Source: Zoroaster sp. YZ-2022 (Eukaryota > Echinodermata > Asteroidea > Forcipulatida > Zoroasteridae). Taken from it: a DNA stretch of 64,000 nt. The DNA lies in contig CM055823.1 of the NCBI GenBank assembly GCA_029582265.1, positions 22,455,290 to 22,519,289 on the forward strand, read 5' to 3'. The translations under genes and the position numbers were made by a program. The notes beneath the pieces are model-generated. The model worked only from the letters and a program-made list of their open reading frames with translations. It was not told where the DNA came from and did not search any database. Below, piece after piece: positions 1 to 11,224 of the stretch; position 1 is the stretch's first letter; each line of letters begins with the position of its first letter.

Positions 1-160
1 GAGCCGAACCCACCGTGGTTTCCCTGAGGTGGGGAAGCCACTGGCGTTACTGGTGTGGGCCTTATATCCCACTCCAGTGGCTTCCAAAGATAAGAGTTAG
101 AAAAGAAGAAAAGAGAGGAAATCAGAAAGGAGGAGCAAAATAAGTAAATTGTAACCGGGT

Positions 161-1204
161 TTAAATCAGCCATGTCAGCTTGTCATTAATGATGGTGAAC
201 ATTGTGTTATTTATATTCCATTTTTTAAGAAATTCACCATCATTATTGACAAGCTTAAAATAGTTGTATTCAAAAATAATTTTGTTTTTAATACGATGAG
301 TGAAAATTAAAAGTGGGTCTACGAAATTAGAGGTTCTGTAAAGATTGTAAGTGACAAATTTGCAACTGACGATAAGGTAGTTTGACAGGCGCACCGCCTC
401 TCTATTGCGGCCCTTAGCACATGGGATCAAGGCCCAGTAGAGGTCAAAGTTCAGAAGCAGGTCAGGAAGAAGCCGGTGAAGAAGACTGTGGAGACAGTTG
501 AGTAGAGGTTGAACAGACGGACAAGTGATGAATAGATGGCAGATCGTCCCACATGTTGAAGAGATGTCCGGGTTGAGATGATGTAGAACTTGTAGTGATG
601 GGAGGATGTTGTGTAGCAGTTTATATTGTAGGTCCCCCTCTTTTTTAGACGTTGGGGGACTGTAGATGTTGCTCCATTGTATTTTTGTATTAGTGTCCAG
701 GATTCCATTGTGATGCCAGTATGATGTTTCGTTTGAAGGATGCGGGTTGAGGTTGATGTTGATGACATTGTAGAGTGCTTTGGATGGTGCGGAGATGGCA
801 TTGTCCAAGTTGTTGATGATGACGTTGAGGGGACGATCTGGTTTTGACGGAACATTTTGTAGTGCAGAAACAGGTAGGTGAAATCCCCTCTCGTCGAACA
901 GAGAGGGGAACAATCTGATGAGAACCGTGTGCATGGAAGAAAGCTGTTTTTGAAGAAGTCGTGAAGATGGAGGACGAGATGTACTAGAGGAGATGATGTC
1001 ATTAGGCTGGTGCCACGATCCGGAAGTGAAGTTGAGAAGAACCCTCACCAGGCCGACCCCACGCGTCGAGAGCCGCTCAGAGAGGGATACGCCATCGTCA
1101 GTTGCATTTTGAACTAAAGGAATATTTATTGGTAAATTAATGACATGGCTGACTGAGTCGTGTATTATTTCTAACCGAGCTCCAGACAACCTCCAGGCAC
1201 GCAT
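161..1204 (-). pseudogene. LINE A ORF2 C-terminal domain, zinc knuckle damaged
   Basis: This frame of 347 codons aligns over its length with the 390-codon frame at 43177-44349. They share PPTSKKEGD, HNILPSLQVLHHLNP and YWALIPCAKGRNRE-type blocks and the same ending, TWLI. The relative has a CxxC...HH...C knuckle. In this copy the stretch after the first Cys is shortened (CGTICHLF in place of CGWC...IHHLF), so the first Cys pair is lost. The domain lies after RT as in other Tx1/L1-type LINEs and is thought to help nucleic-acid binding. It is disconnected from the RT by frame breaks between 1204 and 1420. Confidence 0.75.
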
Positions 1205-1366
1205 GATTTCACCATAAAAAGAAGGTAATCCAATGTCAAAAAGGGGTCCGTTTTCAAATAGAAGAGATGAAAGTCATAATTTAGTTTTTTGTATAGCGAC
1301 GGAGGTGATTTTGAAGAAAAATAAAAGAGGAATGAGAATTACCTTTAAGGTAGCGAAAAAGACGCG

Positions 1367-2700
1367 TTAATCTAAAGGTGAGAACTCGTGCCTGGAGGTT
1401 AACAAGGCCGAACCCCCCCCCCCCCTGTCAGGTTTTTGATACACAATTTGTTCTTTAAGGCGGTGTCTCTTGTTGGACCAGACGAAATAAACCAGCCGCC
1501 GTTGGAGTTCACTTAGGAAATCGTCTGGCGGAGTGAGTGCCGCCAGACAATGAAACATTTTGGACGCGACTAGCTGGTTGGCAATCAAGACTCTCCCTTT
1601 AAATGAAAGGGAGGTCGAGATGCCAGACCAGCTAGCGAGGGTTTCAGAAAAACGGTTTTTACAAATATTCCAATTTTTGTCAGTGTACTTTTTGGTATTT
1701 CCTAAGTGAACTCCGAGAAACGACAGGCCATCGTCATTCCACGAAAAGTTAAGCGGCCGGTCGCTTCGTCCGATCCAAGATCCCGCCCACAACCTCTGGG
1801 TTTTTCTCGTATTTAGGCGCGCGGCAGAGGCGCGAGCAAAGAGATCGTAAGTGTCTTTGATCGCGTCAAAGCCGCGCTCGGAGGTGACAAAAACGGAGAC
1901 ATCATCTGCATACGCAGACACCGAGCAAGATACGTCAGCGCCGGGCATTCGGAAACCGTCGTCCCCGACTTCGCCCCTTAGGCGATTTAGAAAAGGTTCA
2001 ATAGCAATCGAGTACAGCAGTCCCAAGAGTGGGCAGCCCTGACGGATGCCCTTCTCAACGGAGAAGGGGGCCGTCAGAGAACCGCAGATTTTGACTAAAC
2101 TCTCGGAACCGCCGTACAGAATTTTTATATAGTCGAGGAAACGGTCTCCGAAGCCCATAGCTCTCATGGTGTCGAAGAGGTAGTCGCGATCAACGTTATT
2201 GAAAGCTTTTTTCTGATCGAGGTTGACCACGGCTAAAGGGACACCATTTTCATTGGCATAGTCAATGATGTCCCTTATCAGACCTACGTTGTCATGGATT
2301 GAGCGTCCAGGAACGTAGTAGGTCTGATCCTCACCTACGATGCTGCCGATATACTCTTTTAGTCTGTTGGCGAGCAACTTTGCAAGGATTTTATAATCAT
2401 TATTTAGAAGGGAGACTAGCCGCCAATTGGCTATGTCTGCCAGATCCCCCTTCTTTGGTAAAATCGTGATAACCGCCCTCCTGAACGAACGAGGAAGCGA
2501 GCCGGTGAGAAAGAATGATTCAAAACAGAAAATAGATCGTTTTTTAGAATAGGCCAAAAAGTTTGATAGAATTCACCGGACAAGCCGTCCAGGCCGGGCG
2601 TTTTATCATTGCCAAGTTGCCTAACAGCTATTTCTAATTCCTCTAGTGACAGAGGACGCTCCAGGTCCTCTGCCTCTAGAGGATCAAGACGAGGCAGGTC
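1367..2700 (-). pseudogene. LINE A ORF2: reverse transcriptase domain
   Basis: The main frame (2557-1367, 396 codons) carries the ordered RT blocks. These are WRLVSLLNNDYKILAK, then VNLDQKKAFNNVD (motif A; catalytic Asp kept, with Asn where most relatives have Asp after Phe), GIRQGCPL (motif B) and AYADDVSVF (motif C, catalytic YADD intact), followed by the FLGVHLG and thumb region. A frameshift near 2515 separates it from the preceding GLDGLSGEFY block. It runs out of frame at the 12-base C run near 1413-1424, where the normal thumb sequence would continue. The wording of the motifs fits the Tx1/L1 lineage. The flanking breaks make it non-functional. Confidence 0.9.
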
Positions 2701-2702
2701 CT

Positions 2703-4036
2703 TTAGAATGTTTTCGCGGACGCCCTCATCGGTCGAGTCTTTAGAATAAAGGTTTTTGTAAAAATTAGATACATGATTTTTATTAGAGAAATGTTTTGAG
2801 TAATTTCTCCAGAATCCAGACGGATTCTGGAGATAGTTTTAGAGCGAGAGTTGGATTTTTCAAGATTGAAGAAATATGAAGAGGAGGTATCGACCTCGCT
2901 GACATGTTTGAATCTCGACCTAATGAGGGCGCCCTGCGCTCGATTTTTTAGGATAGAGTTAAGTTTCTCTTTTTGTTCTAAGAGGACCTGCCTGGTCTCC
3001 GGTGTGATTTCCGGCGCAGACTGAAGGTCGTCAATAGTCCGATTTATTTTAAAAAGAGCTCCACGTTTCTCGGAAGCAATTTTTTTCGAAATTTTTTGAG
3101 TAATAGATTTGATGTGGGACTTGCCAAAGTCCCACCAAGAATTTAAATTGGGGAAATCGGACTGTTTTTGACGCCATTCTCCCCAGAAACAAGTTATAAT
3201 TTGTTTGTATGCTTCATCCTGAAGAAGTGAATTATTAAAATGCCAGTAGGCGCTACCCCGGAAATTAGCCGAGGGTAGTTGAATTTTTAAAGAAATGGCG
3301 GAGTGATCAGAGAGAGAACAGGGTGTAATTTCGCAAGAATGGATAGAAGATAAAATATCAGGATGAAGATACAAACGATCTAACCTGGCTTTGGAAACAC
3401 CACAATCCCTGGAGGGGTTGTTCCGCAGCCAGGTAAATTGTTGTTTCTGGGGATTCAGTCTACGCCAAACATCACACAGAGAGAGTGCACCAACAGTTTT
3501 CATGAGAGCTGCAGCAACTCTGGATCTACGCTCGGTGGGCGCGTGCAGACGATCCAATGCGGGATTCTCCGTGCAGTTGAAGTCACCTCCGACCACAACG
3601 ACACCGTCACTGTTACATGTAGATAAATGATTAGAAAAAGAGTTAATTACTTCAAAAGCAAGAAGGTCGCTCTGGGGCACTAAAATATTATAAATATGAA
3701 AAACAGTTTTGTTGGATTTAATTTTTGAATAAAGGACATGGCCTTTGAAAATGTTGTATGTGGAAAGAATTTCTAAAAAAAATTATTGATAAGTGTAGTG
3801 ACCCCAGAGCCACGAGAAAAGGAAGGGGAGGAGAAAGGGGTATGGGGCCATAGGCTCCAGCAGGAGCTTATTTCCGTGAGGTTATAAGTCTCCTGCAGGA
3901 GCACTATGTCGGAAAAAGGAAAGAAATTTTCAAAATAAACATTGATGGCGGCATTTTTGGTGGGGGTTGGACAGCCGCCGGTGTTCAGGGAAATCAGTGA
4001 CAGTGTCATTGCGACCAAACTAATCAAGACCCTCAT
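2703..4036 (-). pseudogene. LINE A ORF2: AP endonuclease and linker, frameshifted
   Basis: The N-terminal frame (4036-3773) opens with SLNTGG and DIVLLQETY, the first catalytic blocks of an apurinic-type endonuclease. It loses frame in an A/T run near 3775. The same domain resumes in another frame with VVGGDFNCTENP, RLDRLY and SLSDHSAISLKI (GDFN and SDH blocks, about codons 30-130 of the 3680-2703 frame). The linker then ends prematurely, and the continuing frame reads on toward the RT with TPGLDGLSGEFY near 2590. In an intact LINE this enzyme nicks the target to prime reverse transcription. Here both breaks are seen directly, so this is a pseudogene. Confidence 0.85.
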
Positions 4037-4055
4037 AAAAGAAAAGCAAAGAAAA

Positions 4056-4541
4056 TTACTTATCTAGATTCTTGATCAGCTTGGTTACGCGTTCTTGTAG
4101 GCCTCTGTTGATGAGTGGGTTACTGCGTAGCGGTTTAAGTTGTTTTACCAGTCCGGGCACATTAGCGGTGAATTTCTTGGCCACCTCAACAGGCTTTTTT
4201 CGTGTTTTTACGGAGGCCAAGAAACTCATGAGCTGTTTAGAAGAGAGAGGACCTTTTGTGTTGGAAAGACAATCAGGTACCGCCTCGTCTTCGGTAGCCT
4301 GAGTGTCTTCCCACATGTCATCTTGGTCGTTCGTCGACGAGGCCGGGGTAGAGACAGTGGAGGATTGTGAGTTTAGGACTTGGGAAAGGGAGGGGGAGTT
4401 GACCATCATGGGCATCGCCACCTTCTTTGCTAGTTTACGTGGAGGAGAGGGTGTCTTCAGAGGAGTGAGAACGCAAGTAACTGTAGGAGGGGCTTGAGGG
4501 GAAGATTTTCTTTTGGAAACAACATCTGTATGGTGTATCAT
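4056..4541 (-). pseudogene. ORF1 C-terminal fragment of LINE A
   Basis: An open frame of about 160 codons ends 20 bp before the endonuclease frame of the same element. It is rich in Ser, Pro, Thr and Lys, has an acidic stretch in the middle (D/E/W around residues 75-90), and ends in a basic, leucine-containing tail. No zinc knuckle is visible in this part. I assign it to ORF1 purely from its position upstream of ORF2 on the same strand and the tight spacing. The first few codons probably come from flanking DNA, because LINE-like sequence seems to start near 4530. No function beyond an ORF1-type RNA-binding or scaffold role can be inferred. Confidence 0.55.
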
Positions 4542-4545
4542 TACT

Positions 4546-4927
4546 ATTCACCTATATCACTGCTGGATTTTATCAACTGCCTTGATATATATTTTTTACC
4601 TTTATGTTATCTCATCTAGTATATTCTTACAATTTTTCCAAACTGTCTCTTATATGACAATTTTAATTTAGCTATTTACACCCACACACCAACTCCTCAA
4701 TTTGTATGGTGTAAACCCCCCGCCCCCTTTGTTGTCGTATCCCTTTGTGTATTGTCCTATTTTACCCTTGCTTTACTTACTTTACTAAGCTGCCACCTCT
4801 ACCTATTGTGTGGCTCTATAACCCTTCTTTACCCTAGCTTTACCACAAGCTGCCACATCTACTTATTGTGCAGCTCAATAATCCCTACTTTGTTCACTTC
4901 TGATACTCCTATTGGATTTTCTAGACT
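4546..4927. other. No gene seen; T- and C-rich spacer
   Basis: A short internal duplication is visible: the phrase around 4788-4815 (aagctgccacctctac) recurs near 4850-4864. No coding potential or RNA gene was recognised. It may belong to the same repeat as the duplicated unit that follows. Confidence 0.5.
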
Positions 4928-5289
4928 GATGCTTATCTTCAATTGACTACTATTTTCCCATGATCCTTTGCTTTCCGTTTCCCTATAAATGGATGTGTTT
5001 TTTATGTTGTACTTTAGCCTCCGATGAAGGTCCGGTTTGGATCGAAAGCTAAGGCCACCCCCCGATTTAATTTATATATATATATATATATATATATATG
5101 CTTATCTTTAATTGGTCACTATTTTCCCGCCTTTTTTGGATCCCGCCCCATGATCCTTTGCTTTCCTTTTTCCCTATAAATGGATGAGTTTTTATGTTGT
5201 ACTTTGTCAAAGCCTCTGATGAAGGTCCGGACTGGATCGAAAGCTAAGGCCACCACCTGATTTAATTTATATATATATATATATATATA
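4928..5289 (+). repeat. Two ~170-bp direct copies, each ending in (TA)n
   Basis: Copy 1 (about 4928-5096) and copy 2 (about 5097-5289) share the start TGCTTATCTTCAATTG-like, the central CCTATAAATGGATG and TTATGTTGTACTTT, then GATGAAGGTCC...GGATCGAAAGCTAAGG, and a terminal (TA)n tract. The conserved core has a small hairpin (GGTCC...GGATC) between CTGATGA and GAAA in copy 2 (5216-5242), which resembles a hammerhead ribozyme core with one extra A. Copy 1 has CCGATGA instead. The parent element is not identified; a Penelope-like or LINE end is possible. Confidence 0.6.
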
Positions 5290-5739
<450 letters not shown>

Positions 5740-5782
5740 TATAGCTGGCCCATTTTTGGTACACATGTAGGCCTACTGTGGA

Positions 5783-6128
5783 GTGTCGTGCCCGAGCGGT
5801 CTAGCTTACCGGACTCAAGTTCTGGTGTTAGCAGCAGAATGTGGGTTCGAATCCCGGCCGTGACACTTGTGTCCTTGAGCAAGACACTTAACCATAATTG
5901 CTTCTCTCCACCCAGGGGTTAAATGGGTACCTGTGAAGGCATAGTTGGTTGATTAGCTCTATATGCGCTGTAATGGCAGCAATTGAGCTGTATACTCCCC
6001 AGGGAGCTGAGATGGTTTCAGAAATGATTTATGAGCCTTATGAGCAGGGGGTAATAATATAATGCGCCTTGAGCATCACTCAGTTGGTGGATACGTGCGC
6101 TATATAAGTCCACACATTATTATTATTA
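5783..6128 (+). mobile_element. tRNA-Leu-derived SINE, full length
   Basis: The head folds as a class II tRNA: A box at TGCCCGAGCGGTCTAG, a CAA-type anticodon loop in GGACTCAAGTTC, and B box GGTTCGAATCCC at 5843-5854. The body follows (CTTGAGCAAGACACTTAACC, then GGGGTTAAATGGGTACC). The 3' end, GCGCTATATAAG plus (ATT)n, resembles a CR1/L2-type LINE tail, which would explain mobilisation in trans. A shorter relative starts at 7434. Confidence 0.85.
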
Positions 6129-6144
6129 CTCACCATACGAACCC

Positions 6145-6197
6145 TTAGGATTATGGTTAGGGGTAGGGTTAGGGTTAGGTTTAGGGTTAGGTTTAGA
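6145..6197 (+). repeat. Telomere-like TTAGGG repeats, interstitial
   Basis: About seven imperfect TTAGGG/GGTTAG units (TTATGGTTAGGGGTAGGG and onward) lie in the loop of a palindromic element, bordered by the stem GTTCGTAAGGTGAGT. Confidence 0.8.
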
Positions 6198-6233
6198 GTT
6201 CGTAAGGTGAGTACCCGTGTACCAAAAATGGGC

Positions 6234-7286
6234 AAGGTAGACCCATAACGCCATAGTAAACAGTGTTGGTTAATTATTTACGCAACTTTTTTAACAGTGT
6301 AGTATTTCAAATGGTCATTCTACAGTAAGTATGATGAGGCTCCTGTTCATGAAAATTGATTTTAAAAATATTAACAAATGGTTTTAGGCATTTATACTGG
6401 GATGATACTGCCATTTTATACTACAAATTAAGTTTAAAATGGCCGCCATTTTGAAATTCAAAATGGCGGCTGAAGACGTGGTTGAAAAAAATGGTACCAA
6501 ACTTTTTTTTGGAATCAGCACCCCAAAATTAATAAAGTAAGCCAATAAAATCCATTTTGGCACAAAAATCCAGCTGGAATACATATCAAACCGTACTAGA
6601 TAGATAGTTCTATGAATATCTTGAAATTAAGAAACTAAGCATTACCTTTAAGGCCCAAAAATCTCCGGTTTCTGGTCTCCGAGCGGGTCGCCTCAGACCC
6701 TTGCGTCGGCATTTTTAGTTTTCTTTGTTTTTTGTGCTATGAAACGATGTCCGATTGAAGTGTTTTAAACGACTTTTTCACATACTTTGTGTATAGGAAA
6801 TTTGGCCTGGTTCCAATAACCGCAGATACATGTATCACGCATTTCCAAAACAAAACAATGCGCGTCACCGCACCGATTTCGAAGCTGATTTCGAACTTTG
6901 ACGCGAAACCGGAGACTTTTGGGGGCCTAAACCACTTTTACTATCGTTACCAATTGATAATTAACCTATTGCAAAATTATTGAATTATAATCTTAAACAT
7001 ACTTGATGTGAAGTCGGTGATGTTACCAAACATCCGAAGAAAATATTCCGTCTGACATGCTGTCGTTTTTTGAGAAAACGTGAATGTATTACAATTTTAT
7101 TTACATGAATCACGGTCCTTGATTCATTTTCTACAATATAATTTAAATTCAATTTAAATTCGTGCAGACGATAGAGGGCGCTGGGAACAAAGTTATTTAC
7201 AATTATTCAAAAATAAATTTAAAGGGTTTGTTTTTCTGTCACACAATAGAAATGCATGCATTTTCATTATTTTCTCGATACGAAAG
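6234..7286. other. No gene seen; contains a short GGCCGCCATTTTG inverted repeat
   Basis: Around 6435-6470 the sequence AAAATGGCCGCCATTTTG is followed by CAAAATGGCGGC, a small palindrome like those at 5530 and 51340. The rest is AT-rich without coding or RNA signals that I can support. Confidence 0.5.
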
Positions 7287-7416
7287 ATTAGGTTTACGGG
7301 TACCATCATGTGGAATAATCACATCTTGGAAGAACTGATGTAGTCCTGGAAAGAGAGAACCACACCTCTTCTTCCAAGAAGAGATTATTACACATGGTGT
7401 TACCCCTAAACCTAAT
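7287..7416. mobile_element. 130-bp hairpin MITE
   Basis: The arms are near-perfect complements of about 46 bp: ATTAGGTTTACGGGTACC... from 7287 and ...TTACCCCTAAACCTAAT to 7416, with a short loop around 7335-7365. No ORF. Confidence 0.7.
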
Positions 7417-7433
7417 TTTTTTTCTATCCCATG

Positions 7434-7627
7434 GGGCGTCATGGCCGAGCGGTTAAGTACATCGGACCTGTGTTCTGATGGCTGGGGTCGTCAGAATGTG
7501 GGTTCGAATCCTGGCTGCGACCGTGGCGCTTGTGTCCCGAGCAAGACACTTAACTATAATTGCTTCTCTTCACTCAGGACTATAAATGTTTGTGTTTGAA
7601 TAAGCTCATTACGCTACATTATTTAAT
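7434..7627 (+). mobile_element. tRNA-derived SINE, shorter variant with ATT tail
   Basis: The A box (GGCCGAGCGGTTAAG) and B box (GGTTCGAATCCTG at 7501) are clear. The body shares GAGCAAGACACTTAACTATAATTGCTTCTCT with the SINE at 5783, but the region after it is shorter. It ends in ACATTATT, directly where LINE B begins, so LINE B appears to have entered its ATT tail. Confidence 0.75.
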
Positions 7628-7861
7628 TTTTTTTTTTAATATTCCGAGGGAGATATACGTCTCCTTTTATTTCAACTCAACAAATTTACAAAATCAATAC
7701 ATACAAAGATCAACAAATTAACCCAAAAACATACACTAAACAGTTATATTTACAAAGGAAATATACAGGACTTTAACGTTAAAATTAAAAATAAAAAGGA
7801 ATATCTCGGACAAATAGTATGGTTAAAATTTGATCTTAACTCAAGAAACCAGTAAAGTATG

Positions 7862-8566
7862 TTACATAAAGGGAAAAATAATATCGTTTCCATTATAGTA
7901 GCACAGAGCTTTGTTCGTAGTAAATATTTTGGTGAAATCATTTGAGGATAACCTTTTGTTTTCGAGAACAATAATTCTTTTGAGATTATTTTTGTACATG
8001 TTTAATAGCACACTGTCTCTAACTGTGGAAGTTTCATTTAAATTTGTACATATTGTAACCCAAATGGTTCTATGTAATTTGGCAATTAAAAACAAGGCGA
8101 TAGCATCTATGTGTTTACCGTACCCCAAAATTGTATTACTATCATTAAGGTAGAAATGGTTGTTACCCTTGTATTTGCGAAGAATACTTTCTATAAAAAT
8201 CCAAACAAGCCAAGTGTTTCTACAGTAAATAAACAAATGTTCGATTGTTTCTTCCTCTTGCTTGCATATAGCACATTTGTTATCATTGGTCTTTTTCATT
8301 TTTTCCAAGATATCATGAGTAGGAAGAATTCGATGTCTTAAGCGAAACCAAAGATCTTTGTCTTCGTGGTCTATATTTGTGTCGACGGCTTTTTTCCAAA
8401 TTTCTTTCCAATCAAGGCTATATTGGCTAATATTGAGCTTTTTTGGCCAAATGTTTTCTGCAGCAGGTGGGATGAATTTTTTCCGTATCATACTTTGATA
8501 AATTTGTTTGACTGAAATATCAGATATAGAAACACTTTCTTGATCGTCTAACATTAAGAATAACAT
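7862..8566 (-). pseudogene. LINE B ORF2 C-terminal domain with CCHC knuckle
   Basis: A 234-codon frame contains LWFRLRHRILPTHDILEKM followed by CAICKQEEETIEHLFIYC, a C-x2-C-x8-H-x4-C knuckle of the type found after RT in L1/Tx1 LINEs (zf-RVT-like). It ends at a stop about 230 bp from the poly-A tail, so the last part of ORF2 and a 3' UTR are preserved. The internal start codon is not meaningful, since the domain belongs to a larger polyprotein. The + strand copy at about 25320-25980 encodes a decayed version of the same domain. Confidence 0.8.
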
Positions 8567-8639
8567 ATTACTAACATGATTAGCCGGTCCTTCTCTTGTA
8601 TCACTGAGTAAAACACTGCTAACATGTTTTTTAAACCCG

Positions 8640-9735
8640 CCATAATTTTCCCAGCGTTAGTAACTTTAATATTACATTTAACAACTAATTATTGAGGTGT
8701 TAAGAAAACGCCATCTCTGACCACATGTTTTAGTGCCAACATGCAGCAGGGTTTTAATACTTTACTATCAATCATTTTTTCTTTGTCGGTAATAACTGAA
8801 TTATTCCATAAAGGTATCTTAAGTGCGTCGTTGTTACAACTAACATTGAGTTTCATTATACCATCCGCATTTTTAAAAGCTTTAATCAAATCTCTATACA
8901 AACTTGGCATCTTAGCTCCCATCAGTTTAGGATCGTTAAAAACAAACCAACCAAGATTCTGATCATTATTTCCATTTTGGATCCAAAAATCAAAAACAAA
9001 TTTCCATTTACCTTGAGTTTTGGTATATTTTTTTCAGCCAGTTTAATTTTAAGGCATCTATTTTACATGTAATGTTTATTAATCCAGTTCCCCCTAATTC
9101 TGGAGGGCCCCTTATAGTGTCTCTTTTGATTTTGTCTGGTTTCGATGACCAATAAAATGTCATGATGGCTTTATCCATTTGTTTAATCATGTCTTTTGGA
9201 CAAGAAAGAATTTAACCATAATAGGCTAAACTGCCTCCGATAAGGCTATTAACTAAGACCGCTTTTCCTTTCATTGTCAAAGACCTCCCTTTCCACCTAT
9301 TCAAAATATTCTTCATTTTGTTTATTCTTTCTGCCCAGTTTTCTTCCGGTTTCATCTCATTTCCAAAATATATTCCAAGAATTTTAATTTTTTGATTGTT
9401 CCACTTGAAGTTTCCTGGACTATCTTTTCTGTTTTTCCACGCTCCCAACCATAAGCCTTGGGTTTTCTGATTGTTGATTTTCGAGCCAGATCCTTCGCTG
9501 TACGTATATAAACTTTTTTCTAAATTAGTGAAATCTTTATTGTCGGTAACAAAAATGCTTGTATCGTCAGCATATTGAACAATTTTAAAATTCACATTTT
9601 TATTCGGGAGTTCAACTCCTTTGATACAACTGTCACTTCTTATAAGATTGGCTAGGCCTTCTACACATATTGAATACAAAAGAGGGGATAATGGACATCC
9701 TTGCCTTATACCTCTTGTCGCTTGAAAAGGCTTAG
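8640..9735 (-). pseudogene. LINE B ORF2: RT motifs B and C, thumb
   Basis: The 9735-9212 part encodes ATRGIRQGCPLSPLLYSI (motif B), QYADDTSIFV (catalytic YADD) and KILGIYFGNEMKPEENW (thumb start), ending with a stop after SLAYYG. Further thumb and connection sequence continues in other frames at 9190-9008 (MDKAIMTFYWSSKPDKIKR) and 8922-8689, so at least two frameshifts or stops separate the pieces. The first few codons before ATRGIR come from the inserted Rex1-type LINE. Catalytic residues are kept, but the frame is not continuous. Confidence 0.82.
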
Positions 9736-9928
9736 TAGGTTCAAGGTTCAAGGTTCCATTTATTCATCATATAATAAAAGTACATGAAATTTGTGTTCTT
9801 GGGTCAACAGCAATGAATACAAAAATAAACAACACATATCTAATTTAAACTACAGAAACAACCATAAAAACTAATACACATTTACAATAAGCAACTTAAG
9901 GTACTATTTAATATCAATAAACAGATCA

Positions 9929-11056
9929 CTATCTTTGAAATAAATTATTGAAAGAACGAATTGCACTGGGCAAGAAAGAGTTAACATGTCTATTCGTTTT
10001 TTTCTTACTGGTGACTAGTCTACCAGATCTGCTTACTGTGACATATTTGTTAAGTGGATGGGTAACATCATCTCTAATTACACTTAATTTGTTGTTCATA
10101 AATTTTTCACAGATACTCTTTAGATCCTTTACATCAGTACCGATGACTTTAACAGCTGACTTCCTTATTCTATTTAATTGGTTAAGATTCTTTCCTGATA
10201 ATGACATAAACCATACAATACAACAAAAGGTAATTACAGATTGAATTGTGCTCTGGTAGAAAAGAAAGAGTGTATCTCTGCCTATATTATATGACCTGAG
10301 CTTGCGCAAAAAATATAAACGTTGGTTTGCTTTAGAGCACATTTTAGTGGTGTTTGTATTCCAATTTAATTTGTTGTCAAACCAGACTCCAAGATATTTA
10401 TATTCTGTACACACATCAATAGCCTTGTCACATATTTTAAGTGGTGTTAGATGTTCCTTTTTCTTTCTAAGGTCGAATATAATTTCTTTCGTTTTATTAA
10501 CATTAACCCTGAGGTCATTTTCGTCACACCAATTAACCAGGTAATCTACAACGTTCCTATATGTACTTTCATCATCGTTTGAAATAAAACCAGTTATACA
10601 TGTATCATCTGCGAATTTAACTATTTGACAAGAGTCAGTATTACATCTAAGGTCGCCAGTATATAAGGTGAATAACAAAGGTGATAAAACGCACCCCTGT
10701 GGAGCGCCAGTATTTGAAACAATGCAGCTTGATAGCGATTTATTAATTTTTACTCTTTGTGTTCTGTTACTCAGAAAATCACTTATCCATAATGACAGTA
10801 ACGGGTTAACATTCATAGACACGAGTTTCTGAATTAAGATATGAACTTGCATGGTGTTAAAAGCAGAACTGAAGTCGACAAATAATGTTCTAACATAGGT
10901 TTTTGGCTTATCTAAGTGTTCATATATGGGATGCAAAAAGCTCACCATTGCATCCTCAACACCTCTCTTTGCACAATATGCAAACTGACGTGGATCAATA
11001 AATTCCTTTGTTTCCTCAACTACAATACCCTTAACTATTTTTTCAAAACATTTCAT
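9929..11056 (-). CDS. Reverse transcriptase of the Rex1/CR1-group LINE
   Basis: A 375-codon open frame covers most of the RT and the C-terminal region. It holds RTLFVDFSSAFNTM (motif A, about residue 60), TGAPQGCVLSPLLFTLYT (motif B, about 118-135), KFADDTC (motif C, about 147-153), then YKYLGVWFDNKLNW and the C-terminal block ending NNLFQR. These motif forms are typical of the Rex1-Babar/CR1 group of non-LTR elements. The true N terminus lies upstream: the frame at 11225-11644 carries the linker and the INKAAGPDLLSGENL block, separated by a frameshift or stop around 11.06-11.22 kb. The element is 5' truncated, so this cannot act as an autonomous gene. Confidence 0.85.
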   Translation of the reverse strand: MKCFEKIVKGIVVEETKEFIDPRQFAYCAKRGVEDAMVSFLHPIYEHLDKPKTYVRTLFVDFSSAFNTMQVHILIQKLVSMNVNPLLSLWISDFLSNRTQRVKINKSLSSCIVSNTGAPQGCVLSPLLFTLYTGDLRCNTDSCQIVKFADDTCITGFISNDDESTYRNVVDYLVNWCDENDLRVNVNKTKEIIFDLRKKKEHLTPLKICDKAIDVCTEYKYLGVWFDNKLNWNTNTTKMCSKANQRLYFLRKLRSYNIGRDTLFLFYQSTIQSVITFCCIVWFMSLSGKNLNQLNRIRKSAVKVIGTDVKDLKSICEKFMNNKLSVIRDDVTHPLNKYVTVSRSGRLVTSKKKTNRHVNSFLPSAIRSFNNLFQR

Positions 11057-11224
11057 AACAACAGATGTTAAAGCAACAGGCCTATAATCATTTAGTACAC
11101 ATGGTTTTGGGATTTTATTTATAGGAGTGATAATGGAAGATTTCCAAATGGAGGGGATACAAGATGAGTTAAGTGACCAATTATAGAGTTGCGAAAAAAC
11201 CGGGCTAGCTCTCTATAGCAAAAT

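Larger units (their letters stand above)
1..4545 (-). mobile_element. Tx1/L1-like LINE A, nearly complete but inactive
   Basis: On the minus strand the pieces run in LINE order: the end of an ORF1 (4541-4056), AP endonuclease (4036-2703), reverse transcriptase (about 2700-1367), and a C-terminal domain with a degraded zinc knuckle (1204-161). About 160 bp of 3' sequence follow to the window edge. The reading frame is broken at least near 3775 (A/T run), near 2800, near 2515 and at the poly-C run 1413-1424, so the copy cannot make one polyprotein. The ORF1 part begins abruptly near 4530, which suggests 5' truncation. The C-terminal half resembles the copy at 43177-44349. The RT motifs and element order place it in the Tx1/L1 group; the exact family is not determinable here. 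Confidence 0.85.
5748..6233. mobile_element. Palindromic element interrupted by a SINE
   Basis: GCCCATTTTTGGTACAC at 5748-5764 is matched by its reverse complement at 6217-6233. An inner pair, ACTCACCATACGAAC (about 6127-6141) and its complement (about 6199-6213), forms a second stem. The loop holds telomere-like TTAGGG repeats. The SINE at 5783-6128 sits in the left half, so the original palindrome was about 140 bp. Confidence 0.6.

Noticed and set aside
6145..6197. True telomere
   Set aside because: Only about seven imperfect units inside a palindrome, with ordinary sequence on both sides.
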